Shown here one piece after another: positions 25,768 through 34,891 of a stretch of DNA of 38,651 nt. The notes under the pieces were generated by a model. It was not told the DNA's origin and did no database searches. It worked only from the letters and a program-made list of their open reading frames with translations. Position numbers and translations under genes: made by a program. Numbering within the stretch: the stretch's first letter is position 1; every line of letters begins with the position of its first letter. The stretch spans positions 1 to 38,651 of the forward strand of contig DAOUSK010000011.1 in the NCBI GenBank assembly GCA_030627265.1. The letters run 5' to 3'. Source of the stretch: Methylococcaceae bacterium. Its GTDB lineage: Bacteria; Pseudomonadota; Gammaproteobacteria; Methylococcales; Methylomonadaceae.

Positions 25768-26946
25768 ATGATGAAATATGAATTGATGGATTTGGGACTG
25801 GAAAAAGCCGTTATTAAAGTCGTTGGCGTTGGCGGCGGCGGTGGTAATGCCGTTAATTACATGCAAAATAAAAATGTTGAAGGGGTGGAGTTTATTTGTG
25901 CTAATACGGATGCACAAGCATTACGCCGTTTAGATGTTGAAAGTGTTATTCAATTAGGAGCAGAATTAACACAAGGTTTAGGTGCAGGAACTAATCCGGA
26001 AGTGGGCAAACAAGCCGCCGAAGAAAATAAAGATTTAATTCGTGATGTTTTAGAGGGCGCTAATATGCTTTTTTTAACAGCGGGTATGGGCGGTGGTACG
26101 GGAACAGGCGCAATACCTGTGATTGCTGAAATAGCAAAAGAGCTAAATATCTTAACCGTTGCTGTTGTGACCAAGCCTTTTGATTTTGAAGGTAATAAAA
26201 AACAACTGGTCGCTGAACTAGGCGTTGCTGAATTAGAAAAATTTGTTGATTCATTAATTATTATTCCAAATCAAAAATTGCTGCCAGTTCTAGGTGCGAA
26301 TGCATCAATGAGTAAAGCTTTTGCTGCGGTTAATGATATTTTATTAGATGCCGTACAAGGTATAACAGAGCTGATTACATCCCCTGGTATTATTAATGTT
26401 GATTTTGCTGATGTGAAAACAGTGATGTCTGATATGGGTGCTGCTATTATGGGAACGGGTCAGGCAGGTGGTGAAAATAGAGCAAGAGTGGCGGCAGAAA
26501 AAGCGATATCTTGTCCTTTATTAGAAGATATTAATTTACAAGGTGCGCGTGGTATTTTAGTGAATATATCAGCGGTTGATATAGGCATGTCTGAATTTGA
26601 TGAAGTTGGCCGTATTGTGCATGATTTAGCATCAGAAGATGCGGTTATTAAAATTGGTACAGCGGTTGATGAGTCTTTAGGTGAGGATATTAAAGTCACT
26701 GTTGTGGTCACTGGAATGGGTACAAATAAAGCTGCAGCACTAAATAAGCCTATCAAACTTGTTCCTCCTGCGGTTGCAGCGGCAACAGCAACAACAGCAG
26801 GCACAGATTATTCAAGTTTTGATGCACCCACATCAACACGTAATACAACAGAAAGCAGAGAAACACGATTTGGCGCACAACCAAAAAATAATACTGACAT
26901 GGATTATTTAGATATTCCGGCTTTTTTAAGAAGACAAGCGGATTAA
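25768..26946 (+). CDS. ftsZ: Cell division GTPase FtsZ
   Basis: Tubulin-like GTPase that forms the Z ring. VVGVGGGGGNAVNYM (18-32) is the T1 loop; GGGTGTG (108-114) is the T4 tubulin signature; NVDFADVKTVM near 212 is the T7 catalytic loop. A variable Ala/Thr linker (about 320-375) leads to the conserved C-terminal peptide DYLDIPAFLRRQAD that binds FtsA and ZipA in gammaproteobacteria. Length 392 is normal. Two ATG codons stand in tandem (25768 and 25771); AGGGTG precedes them. Confidence 0.98.
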   Translation: MMKYELMDLGLEKAVIKVVGVGGGGGNAVNYMQNKNVEGVEFICANTDAQALRRLDVESVIQLGAELTQGLGAGTNPEVGKQAAEENKDLIRDVLEGANMLFLTAGMGGGTGTGAIPVIAEIAKELNILTVAVVTKPFDFEGNKKQLVAELGVAELEKFVDSLIIIPNQKLLPVLGANASMSKAFAAVNDILLDAVQGITELITSPGIINVDFADVKTVMSDMGAAIMGTGQAGGENRARVAAEKAISCPLLEDINLQGARGILVNISAVDIGMSEFDEVGRIVHDLASEDAVIKIGTAVDESLGEDIKVTVVVTGMGTNKAAALNKPIKLVPPAVAAATATTAGTDYSSFDAPTSTRNTTESRETRFGAQPKNNTDMDYLDIPAFLRRQAD

Positions 26947-26977
26947 TTTTGCTTAATGTTGTTAGTAAGTTGTTAAA

Positions 26978-27051
26978 ATATGCCTAAAATAGAAGAATGC
27001 ACCATGGAAACATGGGGTTATTCTTATTTAGGTAGCTAAGATTAGGCATAT
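26978..27051 (+). promoter_or_regulatory. Structured lpxC leader with competing stems
   Basis: Between ftsZ and lpxC, ATATGCCTAA (26978-26987) can pair perfectly with TTAGGCATAT (27042-27051). Alternatively CCTAAAATAGAAGAAT (26983-26998) can pair, with small bulges, with ATTCTTATTTAGG (27020-27032) around a CCATG/CATGG stem (27002-27006 with 27011-27015) capped by a GAAA tetraloop. The 26983-26987 bases are used in both, so the two folds exclude each other in part. There is no T tract after the stems and no Shine-Dalgarno before lpxC. Confidence 0.45.
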
Positions 27052-27065
27052 AGGTTGCGCAATCA

Positions 27066-27986
27066 ATGATAAAACAAAGAACACTAAAAAATACAATCAG
27101 AGCAACAGGTGTTGGATTACACACAGGCGATAAAATCTATTTAACGCTACATCCCGCTGCTGAAAATACCGGCATTAAATTTAGACGAGTTGATTTAGAT
27201 GAGCCCGTTACCATTGATGCAACGCCATACAATGTTGGGGAGACGGTTTTATCAACAACATTGGTACAGGATGGTATAAAAGTATCCACAATTGAGCACT
27301 TACTTTCTGCCATGGCAGGCTTAGGTGTTGATAATGCTTTGATTGATGTGACTGCGGCTGAAGTACCTATTATGGATGGTAGTGCAGGTCCTTTTGTTTT
27401 TTTATTGCAGTCAGCTGGGGTAAAAGAACAAGCCGCGCCTAAGCAATACATAAAGATTAAACGCGAAATAAAAGTAACTGATGGTGATAAGTGGGCTGCA
27501 TTTTTACCTATGGACGGTTTTAAAGTAACTTTTACCATTGATTTTGAACATCCTGCTTTTCAAGATGATGTGAAAACAGCGACAATGGATTTTTCTTCAA
27601 CAACCTTTGTTAGAGAAGTTAGCCGAGCGCGGACCTTCGGCTTTATGAAGGATATTGAATTTTTAAGAGAGAATAATCTTGCTTTAGGCGGTAGTTTAGA
27701 TAATGCCATTGTGATTGATGATGACAAAATCATTAACGAAGGTGGTTTGCGCTATGCTGATGAATTTGTAAAACATAAAATGCTTGATGCGATAGGAGAC
27801 TTATACCTTCTAGGGCATAGTTTGATTGGTGAATATCAAGGTTATAAATCAGGACATGGTTTAAATAATCAGCTATTAAGAGCATTACTTGCAGAGCCAG
27901 ATGCATGGGAAATGGTAACATTTGAAGACGAAGAGGATGCGCCCATTGCTTTTATGCGGTCTGCTGAAACAAGAGCAGGGGATTAA
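27066..27986 (+). CDS. lpxC: UDP-3-O-acyl-GlcNAc deacetylase
   Basis: Zinc enzyme of the committed step in lipid A synthesis, cytoplasmic. Zinc ligands H78 ([12 protein letters not shown]), H237 and D241 ([11 protein letters not shown]) are intact, as are the general-base E77 and H264 in [19 protein letters not shown] and [21 protein letters not shown] are family motifs. Length 306 is normal. It lacks a visible ribosome site and follows a structured leader, so translation may be regulated. It ends the dcw cluster, as in E. coli. Confidence 0.97.
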   Translation: MIKQRTLKNTIRATGVGLHTGDKIYLTLHPAAENTGIKFRRVDLDEPVTIDATPYNVGETVLSTTLVQDGIKVSTIEHLLSAMAGLGVDNALIDVTAAEVPIMDGSAGPFVFLLQSAGVKEQAAPKQYIKIKREIKVTDGDKWAAFLPMDGFKVTFTIDFEHPAFQDDVKTATMDFSSTTFVREVSRARTFGFMKDIEFLRENNLALGGSLDNAIVIDDDKIINEGGLRYADEFVKHKMLDAIGDLYLLGHSLIGEYQGYKSGHGLNNQLLRALLAEPDAWEMVTFEDEEDAPIAFMRSAETRAGD

Positions 27987-28036
27987 TAATCTCTTTTTTC
28001 AAGGATTAAGTCCTTGTGGTTTCACTATATAGCAAT

Positions 28037-28069
28037 GCCTCAGCACTAATTCAGTGTTGGGGCTTTTTT
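28037..28069 (+). terminator. Intrinsic terminator after lpxC
   Basis: GCCTCAGCACT (28037-28047) pairs with AGTGTTGGGGC (28053-28063) with two G-T wobbles over a 5-base loop, followed by six T (28064-28069). It closes the dcw cluster and faces the convergent dciA gene. Confidence 0.88.
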
Positions 28070-28104
28070 ATGGGGTATGCCGTGTCAATGGTGAAACGGT
28101 ACAT

Positions 28105-28536
28105 CTAAGAATGCTTTTTAAGTGTATCGCTCAAGCTTAATAAAGCATTTTCTAGCTTACTACCGGAAAAGCCTTCTGCACTACTCCTAATTAAATCAAT
28201 ATTTTCCATAGAAGGAATAATCTTTGTTTCTTCCACTTCTGCTTTAAATGGCTCAGGGCTGAGTACTCGAATACGTATTTGCTGAATTCTTTCGTTACTT
28301 TTACTGTTTACCGCATCTTTGAGCTGCGTACTTAAAAACCGTAGCTGAGATGCCCAAGCCGCTGAGCTAACATAAATTAATAGCCTGCCATTATCATTAA
28401 TCACACAGTCTTTTATATGTGGTCTTAATTGATAAGGGCTAGCCGATAAAATAATACGTAGAATTTTTTGGTGTCTATTTAAATGGCTTTGAATGGCTGA
28501 CGTGTATGAAAAAAAAGAGGCGTTTTTAAAACTCAT
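28105..28536 (-). CDS. dciA: DUF721 family protein, likely helicase loader DciA
   Basis: The 143-residue protein has the DUF721 pattern: QLRPHIKDCVINDNGRLLIY followed by SSAAWASQLRFLSTQLKDAVN (near 58-78), which is the family core. DUF721/DciA proteins load the replicative helicase DnaB in bacteria that lack DnaC, and in gammaproteobacteria the gene often sits next to lpxC or secA, as here. The C-terminal third is variable and probably unstructured. The start overlaps the stop of the upstream permease gene by 4 bases, so the two are translationally coupled. The family is clear; the function is by homology. Confidence 0.78.
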   Translation of the reverse strand: MSFKNASFFSYTSAIQSHLNRHQKILRIILSASPYQLRPHIKDCVINDNGRLLIYVSSAAWASQLRFLSTQLKDAVNSKSNERIQQIRIRVLSPEPFKAEVEETKIIPSMENIDLIRSSAEGFSGSKLENALLSLSDTLKKHS

Positions 28537-29255
28537 AATTTATTTTCTCGGCGATAAAAAGATTTAACAAGACTTAAATAAAGGGCCGTGGATAAGCCAG
28601 ACGAACCAAAGACCATAGCCATCACCATAATTTGATAGCGCGCTGCAACAAAAGGTGAGGTTCCCGACAAAATTTGCCCCGTCATCATCCCAGGTAAAGA
28701 CACTAAGCCGACGGCAAATAAAGAATTCACGACAGGAATCATAGCGGCTTGGAAAGCAACATTTCTTGCTTGAACAAAGGTATCATGATGCGCTAATTCA
28801 GCATGTAAACGCTCAGCAGCGAGGCTGACACTGTTCATTGAATTGGCAAATATCATGCCTGCAATGGGAACCATATAGTGCGGCTCGTACCAAGGGGATA
28901 GCTGTAATGTGCCCTGCGTAATTAACAGTAAAGTAAGCCCGCCGCCTAAACTGATAGCCGCTAAGGTATAGCCATAAAAACGCACTCTATATTCCGCGAC
29001 CGTGCCTAAAGCGATCCAGCTAGATGTCATGCACATGAAACATAAAACTAATAAAATAAATAAGCTGCTTTCTGAGTCAAAAATAAAATTGAGTGCATAG
29101 CCAATCAACAATAATTGAGAAAACATGCGCAATAGTGCATAAATAGGCTTTTTAATACTTAAAGACCAGCGAGTAAAGATCAGCAGCACCAGAAGCACAG
29201 GAATTAAGGAAATGGATAACTGAGTAAAGCTAATGATTTCGATACTTTTATTCAT
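28533..29255 (-). CDS. fetB: FetB-like ABC transporter permease (UPF0014)
   Basis: Membrane protein of 240 residues with about seven helices. The block VGLVSLPGMMTGQILSGTSP followed by FVAARYQIMVMAMVFGSSGL (about 180-220) is the UPF0014/FetB signature. E. coli FetAB is an iron exporter linked to oxidative stress, but no FetA-type ATPase gene is adjacent here, so the ATPase is elsewhere or the substrate differs. It lies 11 bases after a small membrane-protein gene and overlaps dciA by 4 bases. Membership of the family is strong; iron export is inferred. Confidence 0.8.
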   Translation of the reverse strand: MNKSIEIISFTQLSISLIPVLLVLLIFTRWSLSIKKPIYALLRMFSQLLLIGYALNFIFDSESSLFILLVLCFMCMTSSWIALGTVAEYRVRFYGYTLAAISLGGGLTLLLITQGTLQLSPWYEPHYMVPIAGMIFANSMNSVSLAAERLHAELAHHDTFVQARNVAFQAAMIPVVNSLFAVGLVSLPGMMTGQILSGTSPFVAARYQIMVMAMVFGSSGLSTALYLSLVKSFYRRENKL

Positions 29256-29266
29256 AGTGTTTCTTG

Positions 29267-29479
29267 TTACCCTTGATTACTTAAATAAGCTTTAATTTTA
29301 GGTGCAAAATACCAGAGTAAAAAGCTAATAGCGGCAAAGCATAATACGGGAATAGCAATTTCAGGATTAGTTCGTAAAGTTACTTTGGCGATGGCTAAAA
29401 TGAAGATAAAGGTGACGACTTTTAATAGAGCAACGATGAGACTTAAGCATTCATTGATTATTTTTTTGAATAGACTCAA
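29267..29479 (-). CDS. Small two-helix membrane protein, 70 aa
   Basis: I do not recognise a family. Two hydrophobic segments (about 12-33 and 42-60) are joined by a short polar loop with KVTLRTNPE, and a basic tail KIKAYLSNQG follows. The start codon is TTG, but AAGGAGT just upstream (29484-29490 on the minus strand) is an excellent ribosome site and supports this start. It lies 11 bases before fetB in the same direction, so it is probably the first gene of a three-gene operon and may be an accessory subunit or unrelated. Confidence 0.65.
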   Translation of the reverse strand: MSLFKKIINECLSLIVALLKVVTFIFILAIAKVTLRTNPEIAIPVLCFAAISFLLWYFAPKIKAYLSNQG

Positions 29480-29731
29480 TGTGACTCCTTTAAAATGAGC
29501 TGATAGGGTAATAAGGGCGGATAGATTGGGGTTTATTTTACAATACTTTGTTAGTTTCTAAGTTAAGTATTTCAGCGACAGTTTTAATCATCGTTCATAT
29601 CCTGCTCAGAGTAGATCGCACTTTTCCAGCCGCTTCCAATTTAGTGTAAGCCGAGCAATGAAAGATGCCCAGTTTTAAGCTAAATACTTTAAAATAGAGG
29701 AAATTAATCGATAGACTTAAAAAAAACAGTA

Positions 29732-30250
29732 ATGGCTATTAGCGCAACCATCAATAAAATCTCCCTCAGTATTGCTAATATGGATAAGCAATACTACCAA
29801 AGTCATGAGTTAACTGTGGCACAGCATCCATCCGAAAATGATTTTCGCTTTATGATTCGACTGATTGCTTTTATGCTCAATGCGAGCGAGCAGTTAAGTT
29901 TTACCAAAGGATTAAGTAGTGATGATGAGCCAGAGCTTTGGCAAAAAACATTAACCGGTGACATTGAACTATGGATAGACTTAGGGCAGGTTGATGAAAA
30001 AAGAATTCGTAAAGCTTGCGGGCGCGCTAAACAGGTCATTATTTATACCTATCATGAAGGCAAAGCTAAAGTTTGGCGTGAGCAATTAGCCAAGAAATTA
30101 CAACGATTTGATAATTTAACCATCATCCATATTAATGCAGAAGGGATTGAGCAATTGGTTAAGCGCAATATGCAATTGCAGTGCAATATTCAAGAAGGCG
30201 AACTTTATCTCAGTGATGATGAGTTAAATTTCACTATTAGCTTAGATTAA
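29732..30250 (+). CDS. yaeQ: YaeQ family protein
   Basis: YaeQ proteins share a PD-(D/E)XK nuclease-like fold; the exact role is unsettled, and E. coli YaeQ was reported to affect RfaH-related transcription, a claim later disputed. Visible family motifs: the N-terminal ATINKISLSIANMDKQYYQ, ELTVAQHPSENDFRFMIRL, LSFTKGLSSDDEPELW (56-71), IELWIDLGQVDEKRIRKAC (78-96) and the C-terminal GELYLSDDELNF. The Asp and Glu in the middle block are the putative active-site residues. Length 172 is normal. There is no visible ribosome site. It stands alone, with a 252-base divergent region upstream. Confidence 0.9.
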   Translation: MAISATINKISLSIANMDKQYYQSHELTVAQHPSENDFRFMIRLIAFMLNASEQLSFTKGLSSDDEPELWQKTLTGDIELWIDLGQVDEKRIRKACGRAKQVIIYTYHEGKAKVWREQLAKKLQRFDNLTIIHINAEGIEQLVKRNMQLQCNIQEGELYLSDDELNFTISLD

Positions 30251-30285
30251 TAAGTATTGATATATAATTATTTAACATGTTTATT

Positions 30286-30356
30286 AAGGTTTTTCGTAGG
30301 ATGGGTAGAGCGTCTTTTTGCGAAACCCATCACTTTACATGTAGCCCCTAAACCTT
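30286..30356. repeat. REP-like inverted repeat between yaeQ and queA
   Basis: GATGGGT (30300-30306) and ACCCATC (30325-30331) face each other across an 18-base centre with GAGCG and GCGAA, inside a wider AAGGTTT (30286-30292) and AAACCTT (30350-30356). The form CGTAGGATGGGT...GCGAAACCCATCA is a short repeat dispersed in many gammaproteobacterial genomes. It may also act as a transcript 3' hairpin for yaeQ. Confidence 0.6.
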
Positions 30357-30373
30357 CTCAACAAAGAACCTGA

Positions 30374-31426
30374 ATGAAGAAAAGTGATTTTTATTATGAA
30401 CTGCCTGCTGAACTGATTGCGCAAAAGCCATTGGTTGAACGTAGCAGCAGCCGCTTACTTTGCTTGCATAAAGACACCGAGCAAATGGATGATAAGCAAT
30501 TTACCGATTTTTTAGACCTACTCAATAAAGAAGATCTATTAGTTCTCAATAATACCAAAGTGATTCCAGCGCGTTTATTTGGTCATAAAGAAACGGGCGG
30601 TAAAGTCGAAATATTGATTGAGCGGGTGTTAGCTAATCAAGAGGTACTAGCCCACACTCGCGCAAGTAAATCTCCAAAAGCGGGTAATATTATTAGCTTA
30701 GATGCTGGCTTTCAATGCGAAGTTTTAGGGAGAGAAGATGATCTATTTCATTTGCGCTTCTTAGGCGAGCAAGATTTAGCCGATATTTTACAAGAAATTG
30801 GCCACATGCCATTACCGCCCTATATCGAACGAGCGGATGATGATAATGACCAAACACGATATCAAACTGTTTTTGCCGAGCAAAGTGGCGCGGTTGCCGC
30901 ACCAACCGCAGGGCTACATTTTGATGAAGCGATGATGGCGAGAATTAAAGAAAAAGGGGTGCAAATTGCTTTTGTTACCTTGCATGTTGCTAGCGGTACA
31001 TTTCGCCCTGTTAAAACGGATGATTTATCCGAGCATATTATGCATAAAGAATTCTTTAATGTGCCAATAGAAACCGTTAACGCGATAAAATCCGTAAAGC
31101 AGCTAGGTGGACGAGTGATTGCCATCGGCACAACCGCTGTGCGCTCTTTAGAGTCAGCATCCAAATCAGGGCAATTAATCGCATGCAGTGGCGATACAAA
31201 TTTATTTATCACACCCGGTTATGAGTTTAAAACTGTTGATGCAATGATTACCAATTTTCACCTACCCGAATCGACGTTATTAATGCTGGTTTCTGCTTTT
31301 GCAGGCTACGAGCGTATTAAAAAACTTTATGCGCATGCTATTGCTGAAAAGTATCGCTTTTTTAGTTATGGTGATGCTATGTTTTTACAAAAACAAGACA
31401 ACACTTCACCATCTAACCTTATTTAA
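30374..31426 (+). CDS. queA: SAM:tRNA ribosyltransferase-isomerase QueA
   Basis: Builds epoxyqueuosine on tRNA by moving the ribose of S-adenosylmethionine to preQ1 at the wobble position. Family motifs: FYYELPAELIAQKPLVERSSSRLL at the start (residues 6-29), NTKVIPARLFGHKETGGKVEIL, HMPLPPYIERADDDNDQTRYQTV, AAPTAGLHFD, FVTLHVASGTFRPV and TNFHLPESTLLMLVSAFAG. Length 350 is normal. In E. coli queA precedes tgt, but here mfd follows 6 bases later, so the queuosine genes are split. Confidence 0.97.
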   Translation: MKKSDFYYELPAELIAQKPLVERSSSRLLCLHKDTEQMDDKQFTDFLDLLNKEDLLVLNNTKVIPARLFGHKETGGKVEILIERVLANQEVLAHTRASKSPKAGNIISLDAGFQCEVLGREDDLFHLRFLGEQDLADILQEIGHMPLPPYIERADDDNDQTRYQTVFAEQSGAVAAPTAGLHFDEAMMARIKEKGVQIAFVTLHVASGTFRPVKTDDLSEHIMHKEFFNVPIETVNAIKSVKQLGGRVIAIGTTAVRSLESASKSGQLIACSGDTNLFITPGYEFKTVDAMITNFHLPESTLLMLVSAFAGYERIKKLYAHAIAEKYRFFSYGDAMFLQKQDNTSPSNLI

Positions 31427-31432
31427 AAAACA

Positions 31433-34400
31433 ATGTCAGAGACTCCCGTAATCCTTACCCCCAAAGTCCCTTATAAAATTAAACAGCCTGTTTTTTGGTC
31501 TGGCTTAGAGGGGTGTGCAGATTCCTTAGCAATTGCCACAGCAATTAAAGCGGAATCACGGTTATTTGTTGTCTTAACACCCGATACACAAACAGCACTA
31601 CGCTTAGAGCATGAGTTAGCCTTCTTTTTACAAGATGAGTATCCTATTTTACATTTCCCTGATTGGGAGATTTTACCTTACGATGTTTTTTCCCCCTTAC
31701 CGGAAATTGTCTCGGAACGGCTGAAAACACTCGCTAAGTTACCCGAAGTAACACGCGGGGTATTAGTTATTTCTATCCCTACGTTAATGCATCGTTTAAC
31801 ACCGCGAGAGTATGTATTAGCAAATAGCTTTTCTATCAAAGTAGGCAGTACCTTTAACTTAGACTTGCAACGCATTCAATTAGAATCTGTGGGCTACCAG
31901 TGTGTTTCGCAGGTAGTGCAGCATGCAGAGTTTGCTGTCAGAGGTGCAATTATTGATTTGTTTCCTATGGGGAGTAAGTTCCCGTTTAGGATCGACCTAT
32001 TAGGCGAAGACGTTGATTCCATTCGCACCTTTGATCCTGAAACGCAGCGTTCATTAGATAAAGTTGAAGAGATCAAGCTTTACCCTGCGCATGAATTTCC
32101 TTTTACGGATGATTCAGTCAAACATTTTCGTCAATCTTTTCGCGAAGCGTTTCCGGATAATTATCAAGATAATATCATCTACCAAAATGTCACCAAAAAT
32201 ATAACACCCAGTGGTATCGAGGCTTATTTGCCGCTGTTTGTTGATAAAATGGAAACATTGTTTGACTATTTACCCGCCACTACCGCCTTTGTTTTACCCG
32301 AAACACTAACAAGTTCCGCAGCTACGTTTATAAGTGACGTGGAAGAGCGATTTGAGCAACGTAAATATGATTTGGAGCGCCCATTATTGGCAGTCGATAA
32401 GTTATATATCTCTTGTGATGAATTTATTGCATCCATTGATGCTTTTAGACGCATTTATGTAACATCAGATAGCGGGCAAGAAAATAGTTGGTCAGCAGAA
32501 AGCCTTGTCTTACCTGAAATGACCATTGATGCACGATTAAAAGAGCCTGCTAGTCGATTAAAAACGTTTATCGCTAATAGTGCCAGCCGTGTTTTATTAG
32601 TTGCAGAAACAGCAGGGCATCGGGAAGCTTTACTTGAAAGATTACGCACTTATAAAATGCTGGCAAAAAACGTCAGTAGTTGGGATGATTTTTGTCAGCG
32701 TGATGAATCGCCTTGTATTGTTGTTGCGCCTTTAGATCATAGCTTATATTTGCAAAAACCAGGCTTGGTTATTATTACCGAAAGCCAGTTAACAGGGGAT
32801 AAAGCACAGCAACGCCGTAGAAGAAAAAAATCCAGCGCTTATGCTTTAGAAAAAATGATCCACAATTTGGATGATTTGACAGTAGGCGCACCTGTTGTAC
32901 ATCAAGAGCATGGGGTTGGGCGATATTTAGGGCTACAGGTTTTAAAATTTGGCGAGATTGAGGCTGAATTTTTAACACTAGAATACGCCAATGAAGATAA
33001 GCTGTATGTGCCTGTTTCTACCCTAGATGTGATTGGGCGTTATACAGGCGCAAGCCCAGAATCAGCGCCGCTCCATAAACTAGGTGGCGATCAGTGGAGT
33101 AAAGCAAAGAAAAAGGCATTAGAAAAGATTCATGATGTTGCCGCAGAACTTTTAGATATTCATGCTAAACGTGCCTTAAAAAAAGGCCATGCGTTTATCT
33201 GTTCCGATGCAGAGTATCTAGCCTTTGCGGATGCCTTTCCATTTGAAGAAACCCCTGACCAGCAAACGGCAATTGATTCTATATTAGAAGATATGTATTC
33301 GCCACAACCGATGGATCGTGTTGTTTGTGGCGATGTGGGCTTTGGTAAAACAGAAGTGGCGATGCGTGCCGCCTTTATTGCAGCGCAAAGTGGTAAACAA
33401 GTTGCCTTGCTAGTGCCAACCACTTTATTAGCACAGCAACATTATCAGAATTTTAGAGACCGTTTTGCTGACTGGCCTTTTAGAGTGGAAGTTTTATCGC
33501 GTTTTGTTACCCCAAAACAACAGAAAGCGATTATTGCTGATTTAGCTAATGGTAAAGTCGATATAGTCTTGGGAACGCACAAATTATTATCAAAAGATAT
33601 TCAATATAGTGATTTAGGTTTAGTGATTATTGATGAAGAGCACCGTTTTGGTGTGCGCCAAAAAGAACACTTTAAAACCGTGCGCCAAGAAGTAGATTTA
33701 CTCACCTTAACCGCAACGCCTATTCCGCGTACTTTAAATATGGCAATGGCAGGGCTAAGAGAAGTCTCTATTATTGCCACACCACCACCAAACCGACATG
33801 TGATTAGAACGTTTATTACCGAATGGATAGATTCCTTGGTAAAAGAAGCGTGTCAGCGTGAAATTAAACGTGGCGGGCAAATGTACTTTTTGCATAACGA
33901 TGTAAAATCGATGGAAAAAGTTGCGCGTGAATTAGAAAAATTAGTACCCGAAGCACGTATCGAAATTGCACATGGGCAAATGCCTGAGCGTGAGCTAGAG
34001 CGAATCATGCTCGATTTTTATCATCAACGCTTTAATGTTTTATTAAGTACAACCATTATTGAAAGTGGCATTGATATACCCACAGCGAATACCATTATTA
34101 TTAATCGCGCGGATAAATTAGGTTTAGCGCAGCTACATCAATTACGTGGGCGAGTAGGGCGGTCGCATCATCGTGCTTATGCTTATTTCATCGTGCCACC
34201 AAAAGACTTAATCAGTAAAGATGGTGTAAAGCGCTTAGAAGCCTTAGAAACATCAAGTGAGTTGGGTGCTGGCTTTATGCTGTCTTCGCATGATATGGAA
34301 ATTCGTGGCGCGGGAGAATTATTAGGTGATGGGCAAAGTGGTCAAATACAAGAAATTGGCTTTAGCCTTTATACTGAGCTATTAGATCGCACCGTGAATG

Positions 34401-34891
34401 CGTTAAAATCAGGTAAACAAACCGACCTTGATGCGCCTTTACATAGCGGGACTGAAGTGGATTTGCAGACGGCAGCCTTAATTCCAGAAGATTATATGCC
34501 CGATATTCATGCACGTTTAGTGTTATATAAACGAATTTCTAATGCAAAAGATAAAGATGAGTTACGTGATTTACAGGTGGAAATGATAGATCGGTTTAGT
34601 TTATTTCCTGAGCCAGTTAAAGTTTTATTTGCAATTGCAGAGCTAAAGTTGCTCGCTAATAAAATCGGTATAAAGAAAATAGATGCCCATGAAGCGGGTG
34701 GTAGGGTGCTGTTTAATTCTGAGCCTAAATTGAATATGCAGGCATTACTTGGCTTGATTCAAACACAAGCTGCAAAGTATAAGTTTGAAGGCGGCAGTAT
34801 ATTGCGATTTACGCAGGCCTTTACAGAAACAGAAGAAAAAATAGAATTTCTTTCTAATTTATTAAAACAATTAATGGATGAGTCAAAATGA
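31433..34891 (+). CDS. mfd: Transcription-repair coupling factor Mfd
   Basis: Displaces RNA polymerase stalled at lesions and recruits UvrA. Domains in order: UvrB-like damage-recognition region (about 1-330), RNA polymerase-interacting domain starting near VVHQEHGVGRYLG (488-500), a superfamily 2 translocase with Walker A GDVGFGKT (633-640), DEEH (734-737), and later the TRG motif region with GRVGRSHHRAYAYF, then the C-terminal UvrA-inhibiting domain. Length 1152 is full. It overlaps csiV by 4 bases (ATGA). Confidence 0.97.
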   Translation: MSETPVILTPKVPYKIKQPVFWSGLEGCADSLAIATAIKAESRLFVVLTPDTQTALRLEHELAFFLQDEYPILHFPDWEILPYDVFSPLPEIVSERLKTLAKLPEVTRGVLVISIPTLMHRLTPREYVLANSFSIKVGSTFNLDLQRIQLESVGYQCVSQVVQHAEFAVRGAIIDLFPMGSKFPFRIDLLGEDVDSIRTFDPETQRSLDKVEEIKLYPAHEFPFTDDSVKHFRQSFREAFPDNYQDNIIYQNVTKNITPSGIEAYLPLFVDKMETLFDYLPATTAFVLPETLTSSAATFISDVEERFEQRKYDLERPLLAVDKLYISCDEFIASIDAFRRIYVTSDSGQENSWSAESLVLPEMTIDARLKEPASRLKTFIANSASRVLLVAETAGHREALLERLRTYKMLAKNVSSWDDFCQRDESPCIVVAPLDHSLYLQKPGLVIITESQLTGDKAQQRRRRKKSSAYALEKMIHNLDDLTVGAPVVHQEHGVGRYLGLQVLKFGEIEAEFLTLEYANEDKLYVPVSTLDVIGRYTGASPESAPLHKLGGDQWSKAKKKALEKIHDVAAELLDIHAKRALKKGHAFICSDAEYLAFADAFPFEETPDQQTAIDSILEDMYSPQPMDRVVCGDVGFGKTEVAMRAAFIAAQSGKQVALLVPTTLLAQQHYQNFRDRFADWPFRVEVLSRFVTPKQQKAIIADLANGKVDIVLGTHKLLSKDIQYSDLGLVIIDEEHRFGVRQKEHFKTVRQEVDLLTLTATPIPRTLNMAMAGLREVSIIATPPPNRHVIRTFITEWIDSLVKEACQREIKRGGQMYFLHNDVKSMEKVARELEKLVPEARIEIAHGQMPERELERIMLDFYHQRFNVLLSTTIIESGIDIPTANTIIINRADKLGLAQLHQLRGRVGRSHHRAYAYFIVPPKDLISKDGVKRLEALETSSELGAGFMLSSHDMEIRGAGELLGDGQSGQIQEIGFSLYTELLDRTVNALKSGKQTDLDAPLHSGTEVDLQTAALIPEDYMPDIHARLVLYKRISNAKDKDELRDLQVEMIDRFSLFPEPVKVLFAIAELKLLANKIGIKKIDAHEAGGRVLFNSEPKLNMQALLGLIQTQAAKYKFEGGSILRFTQAFTETEEKIEFLSNLLKQLMDESK

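Noticed and set aside
10970-26946. Frequent one- to four-base gene overlaps in the dcw cluster as anomalies
   Set aside because: Such TAATG and ATGA overlaps are normal in dcw operons and reflect translational coupling.
27137-27538. 133-aa frame antisense to lpxC
   Set aside because: Shadow frame over conserved lpxC codons.
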